Origin: Plantactinospora soyae
GTDB taxonomy: Bacteria; Actinomycetota; Actinomycetes; Mycobacteriales; Micromonosporaceae
Reading direction: 5' to 3'
DNA: 64,000 nt
Assembly (NCBI RefSeq): GCF_014874095.1
Contig: NZ_JADBEB010000001.1
Span: 4,960,001-5,024,000 of the forward strand
Part shown: piece after piece, positions 33,770 through 42,261 of the stretch
How the letters are laid out: every line of letters starts with the position of its first letter
Position numbering within the stretch: position 1 is the first letter of the stretch
The notes under the pieces: model-generated
What the model was told of the DNA's origin: nothing
What the model saw: the letters and a program-made list of their open reading frames with translations, nothing else
The model's database searches: none
Program-made: the position numbers and the translations under genes

Positions 33770-34561
33770 GTGACCCCTCGCTGGCAGCGGGCCGCCCTCA
33801 AGCCGTCCTGGATCCGGTGGCTACCCTGCGCTTTCGTCTACCTCACCGTGGTTCCCGGGCAGTCCCGGTTCCGCCGCTCGGCGTGGACCAGCGTGGTGCC
33901 CTGGGACGGTTCGGCATGGTGCGACCCCGGCAGTGTCGACGAGTGGGTGGACCGGGCCCGGCGGCGTCGCGTCGGACGTGACGCCGACGACGCCGAACTG
34001 CACGCACGCCAGCACTACGCCTGGATGGTGCGGGTACGGGCGACCCGGATCGAGTTGTTCGCCGAGATGTGTCGGCGAAGCGGGCTGCCCGTCCCGCACA
34101 CCGTCGGTGAGCTGCTGCTCTGCCTGGCCGGGTTCGGGCTGTTCGAACTCGCCGACGACGGCCGGGCCGGGGACGGTGTCGACGATCCGTGGGTGCTGCC
34201 CCGGCTGGACCGCGACCCGCTGGACGTGCTGCCGCTCTCACCCGAGGAACAGGAGTTGGAGGCCCGGGCCCAGCGGGACGACCAGGCCGTCCTGGTGGCC
34301 ATCGCGGTACGCCGGCTCGCCCTGCGGACCCGTCGGCGTTGGCGCCGCCGGGTGGTCAGCACCAGCCTGGCCAGCCTGGCGGGCAACGCCGGAGTCACCG
34401 TCGAGCAGGCCCGGCGGTCCCTCGCCGATCTCGGTGAGATCGCGGATCTGCGGGTGGACGCGGACCGGGGCGACGACGCCCTGCGGCTCACCGTCCCGTG
34501 GCCGGACTTCCGGCTCCGGTTCCCGTTCACCGAGCTACCCGCGCCGGAGCACGCCGTCTGA
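33770..34561 (+). CDS. Hypothetical protein, winged-helix-like C-terminus
   Basis: 263 residues, not recognised. The N-terminus (about 1-45) is Trp/Arg-rich; the centre is acidic and helical; the C-terminal region (VSTSLASLAGNAGVTVEQARRSLADLGEIADLRV) looks like a winged-helix or helical bundle. No signal peptide. The GTG at 33770 is supported by TATCGT at 33757-33762, 7 nt upstream, implying a leaderless message. It is followed by a convergent PQQ-type dehydrogenase. A regulatory or NagZ-linked role is possible only by adjacency. Confidence 0.6.
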   Translation: MTPRWQRAALKPSWIRWLPCAFVYLTVVPGQSRFRRSAWTSVVPWDGSAWCDPGSVDEWVDRARRRRVGRDADDAELHARQHYAWMVRVRATRIELFAEMCRRSGLPVPHTVGELLLCLAGFGLFELADDGRAGDGVDDPWVLPRLDRDPLDVLPLSPEEQELEARAQRDDQAVLVAIAVRRLALRTRRRWRRRVVSTSLASLAGNAGVTVEQARRSLADLGEIADLRVDADRGDDALRLTVPWPDFRLRFPFTELPAPEHAV

Positions 34562-34658
34562 TCCGTCCGGGGCACCCGGTCTGCCCGACCGGCCCCCGGG
34601 GTCTGATCGCCGGGGAGCCGAGCGGTCTGATCCGTCCGGGGGTCGGGCGGTCCGGGTG

Positions 34659-35747
34659 TCAGGGCACCAGGCGCAGGATCCGGTCATCGCCGTCGTCCGG
34701 TGAGCCGCGGCCGTCGCGGTTGGAGGTGAGCACCCACAGCGATCCGTCCGGGGCGGTGGCGACGTGCCGCAACCGGCCGTACTCGTCGTTCAGCAGCGCC
34801 TCCGGGTTCCGCCCGTCGGTGCCGATCCGGTAGAGCCGCTGCCCGCGTAGGCAGGCCATCCAGACCCGGTCGCCGACCACGGCGATACCGCTGGGCGATG
34901 CCTCGTCGGTGCCCCAGGTCGCGAGGGGCGCCACGAACCGGGAATCCTCGGACTCGCCCTCGACCTCCGGCCAGCCGTAGTTGCCGCCGGCCGAGATCCG
35001 GTTCAGCTCGTCGTAGTGGTTCTGCCCGAACTCGGAGGCGTACATGGTGCCGCCGGAGTCCCAGCCCAGGCCCTGGACGTTGCGGTGGCCGTAGCTGTAG
35101 ACCAGCGAGCCGAACGGGTTTCCGGGTGCCGGCTGGCCGTCCCGGGTCATCCGGAGGATCTTGCCGGCCAGGCTGTTCCGGTCCTGCGACGCGTCGCGCT
35201 GCCCCGCGTCGCCGGTGCCCGCGTAGAGCATCCCGTCGGGTCCGAAGGCCAGCCGGCCGCCGTTGTGCGTCCGGCTGCCCCGGGGGATGCCGGTCAGCAG
35301 CGGCTCGGGGCGTTCACCCAGGCGGAGCCGGGCGATCCGGTTGTCCTGGGCAGCGGTGTAGTAGACGTAGACCCAGCGGTCCCGGGCGTAGTCGGGGGAG
35401 ACGGCGATGCCGAGCAGGCCGCCCTCGCCGGACGGAGCCGCCTCGTCGATCCGGGCCACCTCGCGGGCGCTCGCGCCGGAGACCTGGAGGATCCGCTTGG
35501 TGTCCCGCTCGGTCACCAGGGCCGATCCGTCGGGCAGGAAGGCCAACCCCCAGGGCGCGGCCAGGTCGCCGACCACCGTCTCCACCGTGCCGGCCCGGGC
35601 CCGGGGCGCGTCCGAGACCGACGGGTCGGCGAACCAACCCCGCCACAGCGCGACACCGACCAGGGCGGCTACCAGCGCGGCCACCACGATCGCCACGGCT
35701 ACCAATCGACCCGTTCGGCCCGTCGTGCGTACTTTCGGCTCCGCCAC
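34659..35747 (-). CDS. PQQ-dependent sugar dehydrogenase-like protein
   Basis: 362-residue soluble-type quinoprotein beta-propeller (GDH-B/Asd family), anchored by a membrane helix at about 14-36 (LVAVAIVVAALVAALVGVALWRG). Motifs: AAPWGLAFLPDGSALVTERDT, GEGGLLGIAVSPDYA, SRTHNGGRLAFGPDGMLYAGTGDAG (catalytic His), LAGKILRMTRDGQPAPGNPF, YSYGHRNVQGLGWDSGGTMYASEFG and GGNYGWPEVEG. It should oxidise an aldose outside the membrane if PQQ is available; no pqq genes are here. The GTG start at 35747 follows TACCTT by 7 nt, so it is leaderless. Confidence 0.9.
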   Translation of the reverse strand: MAEPKVRTTGRTGRLVAVAIVVAALVAALVGVALWRGWFADPSVSDAPRARAGTVETVVGDLAAPWGLAFLPDGSALVTERDTKRILQVSGASAREVARIDEAAPSGEGGLLGIAVSPDYARDRWVYVYYTAAQDNRIARLRLGERPEPLLTGIPRGSRTHNGGRLAFGPDGMLYAGTGDAGQRDASQDRNSLAGKILRMTRDGQPAPGNPFGSLVYSYGHRNVQGLGWDSGGTMYASEFGQNHYDELNRISAGGNYGWPEVEGESEDSRFVAPLATWGTDEASPSGIAVVGDRVWMACLRGQRLYRIGTDGRNPEALLNDEYGRLRHVATAPDGSLWVLTSNRDGRGSPDDGDDRILRLVP

Positions 35748-35802
35748 GGGTACGAAGGTAGCCGCTCGACCCGTCGTGCGGTACGCGGGACCGTGGCGGG
35801 GA

Positions 35803-36087
35803 TCAGGCGTCGGTGACCACGGAGGCGTACTCGGGGTGCCGTTCGATGAACCCGAGCAGGAAGGGGCAGGTCACCCGTACCCGGTCACCCCGCTCGCGGA
35901 GCTGGTCGAGGGCGCCCCGCGCCAGTGCGCTGCCCACCCCCTGCCCCTCGTACCGGGAGTCGACCTCGGTGTGGACGAGCACGGTGGTCCCGGACTCGAC
36001 CTGGTAGCCGATGAAGCCGGCCAGGCTGTCGTCCAGGAGGATCTCGAAGCGCCGACGGGCGGGATTGTCTTCGACCAGGAGGTTCAC
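35803..36087 (-). CDS. Short GNAT N-acetyltransferase (YjdJ-like)
   Basis: 94-residue minimal GNAT domain of the COG2388 type. The acetyl-CoA motif is EVDSRYEGQGVGSALARGALDQLRERGDRVRVTCPF, preceded by FEILLDDSLAGFIGYQVE. The GTG start overlaps the stop of the cysteine-desulfurase-like gene as GTGA, so the two are translationally coupled; GGAG lies 9 nt upstream inside that gene. Substrate unknown; coupling suggests linked expression, not necessarily a common pathway. Confidence 0.83.
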   Translation of the reverse strand: MNLLVEDNPARRRFEILLDDSLAGFIGYQVESGTTVLVHTEVDSRYEGQGVGSALARGALDQLRERGDRVRVTCPFLLGFIERHPEYASVVTDA

Positions 36088-37337
36088 CGGAGCAATTCTC
36101 CACCCATCAGCCCGGCGGTGTCCGGGGCCGCGCCGGTGATCAGCCGGTCGAGTTCGGTGAGCAGCCGGTCGACCTCCGATTCGGTGTTGTAGTGGTAGAT
36201 GCTGGCCCTTACCGCTCCGCCGCTGTCCCGCAGCCCCATCGCCGTGAAGTACTCGTAGGCGTAGTAGTCGCCGGCCGAGACGCAGACGCCCCGCTCGCCC
36301 AGGGCCGCGGCGGTATCCGCGGGCGAGCGGCCGGCCAGCCGGAAGGAGACCGTCGGGCAGCGGCGCCGGGCCGCGCCGTAGACGGTCACCCCGGGCAGCC
36401 CGGTAAGGCCGGCCAGCAACCGGTCGAAGAGACGCTTCTCGTGCGCGTACGCGGCGGCCATGCCGGCGAGTACCCGTTCGCGGCGGCTGCCGGTCGCGGC
36501 CGGATCCAGCCCGGCGAGCTGGTCGACGGCGGCCCGCACCCCGGCCAGCAGCGGGAAGCTCGGCGTGCCGGCCTCGAAGCGTTCCGGTACCCCGTCCGGC
36601 GACGGCAGGAGCTTGGCCGGATGGAGTTCCGCCCACCGGCCCGGGTCGGCGATCACGGCCGCCAGATGCGGGCCGGACCACTTGTAGGCGCTGGTCACGT
36701 AGAAGTCGGCGCCGAGCGTGGGCAGGTCGGTGGGGCCGTGCGGGGTGGCGTGCACCCCGTCGACGTAGACGAGCGCGCCGGCCGCGTGCGCGATGGCGGC
36801 GATCTCGGCCACCTCCGGCACCGTGCCGATGGCGTTGCTGCCGGCGGTGAGGGCGACCAGCCGGGTACGCGGGCCGACCAGTTCGGCGTACTGCGCGGCC
36901 GGCAGCTCCCCGGTCTCCGGCTCGAACACGGCCCAGCGGACCACCGCGCCGGTGGCCTCGGCAGCCTGTACCCACGGCCGGACGTTGGCGTCGTGGTCGA
37001 GTCGGGAGAGCACCACCTCGTCACCCGGCCGCCAGTTTCGGCTCAGGGTCCGGGCCACGGTGTAGGTGAGCGCGGTGGCGCTCGGCCCGAGCACCACGCC
37101 GTCCGGCGTCCCCCCGACCAGGTCGGCGACCGCCTGGCGGGCCGCCGCGACGAGTTCCCCGGAGCGTCGGCCGGGAACGTGCGCGCTGCTCAGGTTGGCC
37201 ACCGCGGTACGCATGGTGGTCGTCACCGCCTCGACGACCCCGGCGGCCACCTGGGTGCCGCCGGCCCCGTCGAAATGGGCGTATCCCTCGGCGAGAGCGG
37301 GGTAGGCGGCCCGGACCCGGGCGATGTCGAACGGCAT
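36084..37337 (-). CDS. Cysteine-desulfurase-like aminotransferase class V
   Basis: 417-residue PLP enzyme of the cysteine desulfurase-like group (TIGR01976 type). HFDGAGGTQVAAGVVEAV at the start, LDHDANVRPWVQAA, DGVHATPHGPTDL (Asp pairing to the PLP pyridine nitrogen), and ADFYVTSAYKWSGPHLAAV with the Schiff-base Lys. The C-terminal cysteine loop of true NifS/SufS enzymes is not obvious (GERGVCVSAGDYYAYEY holds one Cys), so sulfur transfer is unproven. The ATG at 37337 is preferred over that at 37349 because TATGGT lies 7 nt before it, a leaderless start. It overlaps the GNAT gene by 4 nt. Confidence 0.85.
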   Translation of the reverse strand: MPFDIARVRAAYPALAEGYAHFDGAGGTQVAAGVVEAVTTTMRTAVANLSSAHVPGRRSGELVAAARQAVADLVGGTPDGVVLGPSATALTYTVARTLSRNWRPGDEVVLSRLDHDANVRPWVQAAEATGAVVRWAVFEPETGELPAAQYAELVGPRTRLVALTAGSNAIGTVPEVAEIAAIAHAAGALVYVDGVHATPHGPTDLPTLGADFYVTSAYKWSGPHLAAVIADPGRWAELHPAKLLPSPDGVPERFEAGTPSFPLLAGVRAAVDQLAGLDPAATGSRRERVLAGMAAAYAHEKRLFDRLLAGLTGLPGVTVYGAARRRCPTVSFRLAGRSPADTAAALGERGVCVSAGDYYAYEYFTAMGLRDSGGAVRASIYHYNTESEVDRLLTELDRLITGAAPDTAGLMGGELLR

Positions 37338-37412
37338 GTCGGGCACCATAACCGCGGTGCCGCGCGCTCGGAAAGATCAGTTGCCTGGATCACCCCCGGT
37401 ACCCTTGGTCGG

Positions 37413-37772
37413 GTGACGATTCCCCCGTACCGCCACCTGACCCCCGTCCGTCGCGCCGCCGGCCTCTTCGCCGCCCTGGCCCTCGGTGCGGCCGTCCTGG
37501 CCGGCTGCAGTTCCGAGGGCGCCACCACCGACTGTGGGCTGGACGCCTGCACGGTGAAATTCAGTCGGGGCGTAGACGCCCGGACGAGCATCCTGGGCGT
37601 GGAGGCCAAACTGATCGGAGTCGACGGCGACAAGGTGACCATCGAGGTGGGCGGCGAGCAGTTGTCGCTCACCGTCGGCCAGCAGGCGACCGAGGTGGGC
37701 GGCCTGTACGCCACGGTCGAGAGCGCGGACGCGGACCAGGTGGTGGTCCGGATCGGCCGTAACGCCGGATAG
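37413..37772 (+). CDS. Small putative lipoprotein
   Basis: 119-residue exported lipoprotein. Signal region PVRRAAGLFAALALGAAVLAGC with lipobox LAGC (Cys at about 30); the mature part has one short Cys pair (DCGLDACTVKFSRG) and a beta-rich fold. No family recognised. The GTG at 37413 follows TACCCT (37400-37405) by 7 nt, so translation starts at or next to the transcription start. Divergent from the cysteine-desulfurase-like gene by 75 nt. Confidence 0.75.
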   Translation: MTIPPYRHLTPVRRAAGLFAALALGAAVLAGCSSEGATTDCGLDACTVKFSRGVDARTSILGVEAKLIGVDGDKVTIEVGGEQLSLTVGQQATEVGGLYATVESADADQVVVRIGRNAG

Positions 37773-37886
37773 CCGACCCGCCGGATCCGCGGGCGGCGGT
37801 GGCCATCGGCCGGCGCCGCCCCGGTCCGGCCCCGACCGGGCGGCCCGGGAGTTTGGAAATCATGCCGATCGGTCATTGACAAGGCC

Positions 37887-38708
37887 ATGTCAGCGACTCA
37901 CACCGCCGGAGCCAGCGCAGCCCGCGCCGCCAACAGCAAATCTCTCGAACTCCTGGCCCGGGCCGGCTTTGTCGGTTACGGGCTCGTCCACCTTCTCTTC
38001 GCCTGGTTGGCGTTGCAGATCGCGTTCGGCCGGCCGGCCGACGACGGTGACCAGTCCGGTGCGTTGCGGACCCTGGCGGCACAGCCGCTGGGCACCTTCC
38101 TGGTCGCCGCGATCGGCGTCGGCCTGCTCGCGATGGCGATCTGGCAGGCCTTCGAGGCCGCGATCGGGCATCAGGAGTACCGAGGTCGGGAGCGGTTGTT
38201 CGAACGCCTCACCTCCGCCGGCCGTACCCTCGTCTACTTCTACTTCGCGTGGACCGCGTACCAGGTGGTCCAGCAGGCGAACTCGTCCAGTGCGGACAAG
38301 CAGCAGGCGTTGACCGAGCAGTTGATGGGCTCCTCCGGGGGCCGGCTGCTGGTCGGGCTGGCCGGACTCGGCCTGGCCGCGCTCGGCGTCGGGCTGATCT
38401 GGTACGGCGTCGTCAAGCGGTTCGAGCGGCATCTGCGGACCGGTGAGATGGATCACCGGGTACGGACCGTGGCCCGTCGACTCGGTGTCGCCGGCTACGC
38501 CGCCAAGGGTGTCGCGTACGGCATCGCCGGGCTGCTGCTGCTGACCGCCGCGATCAACTACGACCCGGACCAGTCCCGGGGGCTGGACGGCGCGCTGCAC
38601 ACGCTGCGGGAGCAGTCGTACGGCGGGATCCTGCTCACCCTGGTGGCCCTCGGCATCGGCGCGTTCGGGGTGTTCTGCTTCGTCCAGGCCAGGTACCGCA
38701 AGGTCTAG
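37887..38708 (+). CDS. DUF1206 membrane protein
   Basis: 273-residue six-helix membrane protein. Three duplicated two-helix modules begin ARAGFVGYGLVHLLFAWLAL (about 25), SAGRTLVYFYFAWTAYQ (about 110) and RRLGVAGYAAKGVAYGIAGLLLLTAA (about 200), the DUF1206 hallmark. Function unknown; it is common in actinobacteria, often near envelope genes. Weak AAGG precedes the ATG. The MscS gene follows 132 nt later on the same strand after a strong hairpin, so the two are probably separate transcription units. Confidence 0.87.
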   Translation: MSATHTAGASAARAANSKSLELLARAGFVGYGLVHLLFAWLALQIAFGRPADDGDQSGALRTLAAQPLGTFLVAAIGVGLLAMAIWQAFEAAIGHQEYRGRERLFERLTSAGRTLVYFYFAWTAYQVVQQANSSSADKQQALTEQLMGSSGGRLLVGLAGLGLAALGVGLIWYGVVKRFERHLRTGEMDHRVRTVARRLGVAGYAAKGVAYGIAGLLLLTAAINYDPDQSRGLDGALHTLREQSYGGILLTLVALGIGAFGVFCFVQARYRKV

Positions 38709-38777
38709 TATCGACAGATCGGGTGATATGCCGCATTCTGCATTATTCACACATATCCCTTAGACGGTGCACGCCCT

Positions 38778-38816
38778 GCCGGGCTCGCTCGGGAACATCC
38801 CGAAGCGACGCCCGGC
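38778..38816. terminator. Long hairpin between DUF1206 and MscS genes
   Basis: A 17-bp stem with two bulges (GCCGGGCTCGCTCGGGA against TCCCGAAGCGACGCCCGGC) and a 3-nt loop, followed by TTT. It fits a terminator for DUF1206, or a structured leader of mscS 24 nt downstream. An AT-rich stretch (38735-38763) precedes it. Confidence 0.6.
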
Positions 38817-38840
38817 TTTGGCATGAGAGGAAGAACATTG

Positions 38841-40070
38841 GTGGACAGCTATCTGTGGACCATCATCGCCGCGCTGGGCGCGGCGGCGATCGCACTGCTC
38901 GTGGTGGAGGCGGTGCACCGCACCGTGCGCCGGCTCGGTCGGCGGTCCATCCTGCTCAGCGAGCTGTCCGAGCACTCGCACCGTCCGTTCCAGGTGGCCA
39001 CGACCGTGCTGGCCGTGCAGTTCGGCGTCCGGTTCAGCACCGAGTACGGCATCGGCACCGCCTGGCGGCAGACCCTGCTGCACTTCCTCGTCCTGACCGT
39101 CATCGCGACGACCGCCTGGCTGGTCGCGTCCCTGCTGGTGGTCAGCGAGGACACCGCGCTGGCCCGGTTCCGGATCGACGTGCCGGACAACCGGCAGGCC
39201 CGACGGATCAAGACCCAGATCGTGATGCTGCGCCGGGTCACCATCGCCGTCATCGTGGTGCTGGCCATCGGCGTGATGCTGATGACCTTCCCCAGCGTCC
39301 GGGGCGTCGGCGCCAGCGTGCTCGCCTCGGCCGGAGTGATCGGCGTGGTCGCCGCCCTGGCCGCGCAGAGCGTGCTCGGCAACGTCATCGCCGGGCTGCA
39401 ACTGGCGTTCAGCGACGCGGTCCGGCTCGACGACGTGGTGGTGGTCGAGGGGGAGTGGGGGCGGATCGAGGAGCTGACCCTGAGCTACGTGGTGGTGCAG
39501 ATCTGGGACGACCGCCGGCTGATCCTGCCCACCTCGTACTTCACCACCAAGCCGTTCCAGAACTGGACCCGTACCCAGGCCGCTGTGCTGGGTACCGCCG
39601 AGTTCGAGGTGGACTGGTCGGTGCCCGTACAGGCGATGCGGGAGGAACTGCGCCGGCTGGTGGAGGGCACCGAGCTGTGGGACGGGCGGACCTGCGTACT
39701 CCAGGTCACCGATGCGGTGGGTGGCATGGTCCGGCTGCGGGCGCTGGTCAGTGCCGCCGACGCGCCGAGACTGTGGGACCTGCGCTGTCAGGTACGCGAG
39801 CAGCTCGTCGGCTGGCTGCGCGACCAGCGACCCACCGCGTTGCCCCGGCTGCGGGCCGAGGTCGGTCACGCCGAAGGCACCCTGCCCTGGCAGTCGGTCG
39901 CGCCCCGGGGGTCGGTACCCGGTCGGCCGGAGCGCCCGTCCGCCGATCGCCGGGCCGGGGCGCACGAGCCGCCCGACGACGCCCGGCTCTTCGGCGGCGG
40001 CGACGACGGCGAGGCCCGGAGCCACGACTTCGTCGGCCCCGACGAACCGGTCGACGCCCCGCCCCGTTGA
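38841..40070 (+). CDS. MscS-type mechanosensitive channel
   Basis: 409-residue small-conductance channel. Four hydrophobic helices come before the pore helix GVGASVLASAGVIGVVAALAAQSVLGNVIAGLQLAFSDAVRLDD, then the beta domain VVVVEGEWGRIEELTLSYVVVQIWDDRRLILPTSYFTTKPFQNWTR. The last 80 residues are charged, probably disordered and cytosolic. The GTG at 38841 is chosen with AGGAAG (38829-38834) 6-7 nt away; TTG 38838 and ATG 38823 are alternatives. It gives protection from hypo-osmotic shock by opening under membrane tension. Confidence 0.9.
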   Translation: MDSYLWTIIAALGAAAIALLVVEAVHRTVRRLGRRSILLSELSEHSHRPFQVATTVLAVQFGVRFSTEYGIGTAWRQTLLHFLVLTVIATTAWLVASLLVVSEDTALARFRIDVPDNRQARRIKTQIVMLRRVTIAVIVVLAIGVMLMTFPSVRGVGASVLASAGVIGVVAALAAQSVLGNVIAGLQLAFSDAVRLDDVVVVEGEWGRIEELTLSYVVVQIWDDRRLILPTSYFTTKPFQNWTRTQAAVLGTAEFEVDWSVPVQAMREELRRLVEGTELWDGRTCVLQVTDAVGGMVRLRALVSAADAPRLWDLRCQVREQLVGWLRDQRPTALPRLRAEVGHAEGTLPWQSVAPRGSVPGRPERPSADRRAGAHEPPDDARLFGGGDDGEARSHDFVGPDEPVDAPPR

Positions 40071-40457
40071 CCCTGCCCGCCGTGCTGAGCGTGCCCTACC
40101 GCGCGGGGGCGTGTCCCGCCGTGCTGAGCGTGCCCTACCGCGCGGGGGCGTGTCCCGCCGCGCTGGGAGCCGGCCCGCCGCGCTGAACCGCCCAGCCGGA
40201 GCGCTGATGGCGCCGTCGGCCGGCCCTGGCGGGTTGACCTGCCGGGATCGGCCGCCATCGGACCGGCCGGTGGCGGACACTAACGACAACGGAGCCCGAC
40301 GGTGTGCCCGCCCGCCGCTGCGCCGGACGCCCCGCAGCCCGATGCCGCCGGGCCGGCGGACGGCGGTCGGGGCACCCTGGGCGAGTCGGGCCCGACGAAC
40401 AGGATTGAACGGCGGGCGACCGGGGCATACAGCCCAGGGACCGGGAAGGAGGACACC
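40071..40457. other. Gene-free stretch with a 39-bp tandem repeat
   Basis: 387 bases. It holds two 39-bp direct repeats at 40081-40158 (unit CGTGCTGAGCGTGCCCTACC followed by a GCGGGGGC run) and a promoter candidate at 40405-40433 for the next operon. The rest shows nothing recognisable. Spurious open frames cross it. Confidence 0.7.
40405..40433 (+). promoter_or_regulatory. Candidate housekeeping promoter of the Holin-X operon
   Basis: TTGAAC and TACAGC separated by 17 nt, 24 nt before the ATG of the Holin-X gene at 40458, with AAGGAGG between. Good match to a SigA-type promoter. Confidence 0.6.
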
Positions 40458-40892
40458 ATGGCCGATGTCGTACGTGATTCCGCTCGACCGGTTACGGAGC
40501 AGTCCACCGCGGAGCTGGTGCAACGAGCGACCGAGCAGCTCTCGCGACTGGTACGCGACGAACTGGCGCTGGCCCGGATCGAGCTGGCCGAGAAGGGCCG
40601 GCACGCCGGCATCGGGGTCGGGCTCTTCGGCGGCGGCGGTGCGATGGCGCTCTACGGACTCGGCGTGCTGGTGGCCGCCGGTGTGTTGGCGCTGGCCCTG
40701 GTGATTCCGGCCTGGGCGGCGGCGCTGGTGGTGGCCGGGGCGCTCTTCCTGATGGCCGGGCTGCTCGCACTGGTCGGCCGCCGGCAGGTACGCCGGGCGG
40801 TGCCGCCGATGCCCAGCGCCACGGCCGACAGTGTGCGGGCCGACGTGCGTACGGTGGCCTCGGCGGTCCGGGACCGGGGACAGCCGTCATGA
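40458..40892 (+). CDS. Actinobacterial Holin-X family protein
   Basis: 144-residue protein with the layout of the putative actinobacterial holin-X (holin superfamily III): an amphipathic start (TEQSTAELVQRATEQLSRLVRDELALARIELAEKG), then two close membrane helices (AGIGVGLFGGGGAMALYGLGVLVAAGVLAL and AWAAALVVAGALFLMAGLLAL). Not evidence of a phage. AAGGAGG precedes the ATG. It overlaps the DUF3618 gene by 4 nt (ATGA). The trio Holin-X, DUF3618, DUF4235 is a recurring actinobacterial membrane set. Confidence 0.85.
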   Translation: MADVVRDSARPVTEQSTAELVQRATEQLSRLVRDELALARIELAEKGRHAGIGVGLFGGGGAMALYGLGVLVAAGVLALALVIPAWAAALVVAGALFLMAGLLALVGRRQVRRAVPPMPSATADSVRADVRTVASAVRDRGQPS

Positions 40893-41200
40893 ACCGCAGC
40901 AACGGATCGGGCAATCCGGAGGCACTCCGGGCGGAGATCCGGCAGACCCGGGCCGAACTCGGCGAGACGGTGCAGGCGTTGGCCGCCAAGGCGGACGTGA
41001 AGGCCCGGATCAAGGGGTCGGCCGCACAGACCCGGGACCGGGTACGCGAGCGGGCCGGGCAGACCACCGCGACCGTCCGGTCCTCCGTACACGACGCCGG
41101 GTCGGTAGCGTTACGCCATCCGGCGTCCTGGGCCGTGATTGCCGCCGGGGCGCTGGCTCTGGCGGTCGTGGTACTGGTGGCGCGAGGGAGGCGTGGGTGA
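40889..41200 (+). CDS. DUF3618 membrane protein
   Basis: 103 residues. DUF3618 pattern: PEALRAEIRQTRAELGETVQALAAKADVKARIKGSAAQT in the coiled N-terminal half and one membrane helix near the end (ASWAVIAAGALALAVVVLVA). The short tail is basic. Overlaps the genes on both sides by 4 nt. Role unknown; it probably sits in one membrane complex with its neighbours. Confidence 0.87.
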   Translation: MNRSNGSGNPEALRAEIRQTRAELGETVQALAAKADVKARIKGSAAQTRDRVRERAGQTTATVRSSVHDAGSVALRHPASWAVIAAGALALAVVVLVARGRRG

Positions 41201-41469
41201 GCAGGACAGTCAGCAAGGTTGCCTACCGTCCGGTGGGCATCCTGTTGGGTATGGCGGCGGGTGTGGCCGCGGGAGCGGTGTTCCGGCAGGTCTGGAAGCT
41301 CACCGCCGGGGACGGCGAGGCGCCCGACGCGATTGACGAGGACCGGGGCTGGGGCGAGATCCTGGCTGCCGCCGCGTTGCAGGGTGCCATTTTCGCGGTG
41401 GTCCGGGCCGCCGTGGACCGGGGCGGCGCGATCGGGGTCCGTCGATTCACCGGTAACTGGCCCGACTGA
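41197..41469 (+). CDS. DUF4235 membrane protein
   Basis: 90 residues, GTG start overlapping the DUF3618 stop (GTGA). DUF4235 features: KVAYRPVGILLGMAAGVAAGAVFRQVWKL, then WGEILAAAALQGAIFAVVRAAVDRGGAIGVRRFTG. Two short helices. Completes a three-gene coupled set with Holin-X and DUF3618. Function unknown. Confidence 0.85.
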   Translation: MSRTVSKVAYRPVGILLGMAAGVAAGAVFRQVWKLTAGDGEAPDAIDEDRGWGEILAAAALQGAIFAVVRAAVDRGGAIGVRRFTGNWPD

Positions 41470-41559
41470 CCGGCGCGACCGCCCGCCGATCCGGGCTCCG
41501 GCCGGCACGACCAGCGGGATGAACGCCGCCGGCCGACCGGTCGTGAGTACGCTTCGGGT

Positions 41560-42261
41560 ATGCGTCGACCCTTCGCTCTCGCCGGTGTACTCAGCCTGCT
41601 GTTGGCCGTAACCGTTGGCTGTACCGACCGGGGTGCCGACGGCGACCCGGCCGACGGTGCCGGAAACTCCACATCGCTGCCCGAGGCGGCCGGCCTGCTC
41701 CGCTCGGCCGCGACCGAACTGGCCACGGTGAAGACCGCCCGGTTCGCGATCGCGACCGAGGGTGCGGCCGAGTCGCTCGGGATCAGCGCCGCCGAGGGGG
41801 TGATCACCGCGACGGGTGAGGCCCAGGGCTCCGCCCGGATCGAGCAGAGCGGCCTGCCGCTCGAACTCCAGTTCGTGGTGAAGGGCGACACGTTGCACGT
41901 CAACGGACTCACCGGCGGCTGGCAGAAGTTACCGCTCTCGACCGCCGCGGCGATCTACGACCCGACCGCACTGCTCTCGCCGGACCGCGGGGTCGCCAAC
42001 CTGGTCAGCAAGTCCAGCGGTACCACCGAGGGCCGGGAGACCGTCGACGGCGTGCCGACGTACCGGATCAAGGGAACGCTGCCGGGTTCGGCGCTCGGCA
42101 CCCTCGTGCCGGGCGTCAGCGAGGACGTCACCGGCACGCTGTGGATCGGCGTGGACCGGCCGCTGCTGCACCGGGCCCAGTTCCCCGTGCCCGGCCAGAC
42201 CGGCACCGTGACGGTCACCTTCTCGGAGTACGACGTTCCGGTCACCATCCGTGTCCCCTGA
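41560..42261 (+). CDS. LppX/LprG-type lipoprotein
   Basis: 233-residue lipoprotein. The signal ends at TVGC (about residue 21). The mature domain matches the LppX_LprAFG fold: [62 protein letters not shown] and the final strands [25 protein letters not shown]. In mycobacteria LprG binds triacylated lipids and is coupled to the P55 transporter; here the same pair occurs (next gene overlaps by 11 nt). The ATG follows TACGCT (41548-41553) by 6 nt and is leaderless. Ligand in this organism unknown. Confidence 0.87.
   Translation: MRRPFALAGVLSLLLAVTVGCTDRGADGDPADGAGNSTSLPEAAGLLRSAATELATVKTARFAIATEGAAESLGISAAEGVITATGEAQGSARIEQSGLPLELQFVVKGDTLHVNGLTGGWQKLPLSTAAAIYDPTALLSPDRGVANLVSKSSGTTEGRETVDGVPTYRIKGTLPGSALGTLVPGVSEDVTGTLWIGVDRPLLHRAQFPVPGQTGTVTVTFSEYDVPVTIRVP

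Noticed and set aside
40458-40892. Holin-X gene as prophage remnant
   Set aside because: It is part of the usual actinobacterial Holin-X/DUF3618/DUF4235 set; no endolysin or phage genes adjoin.
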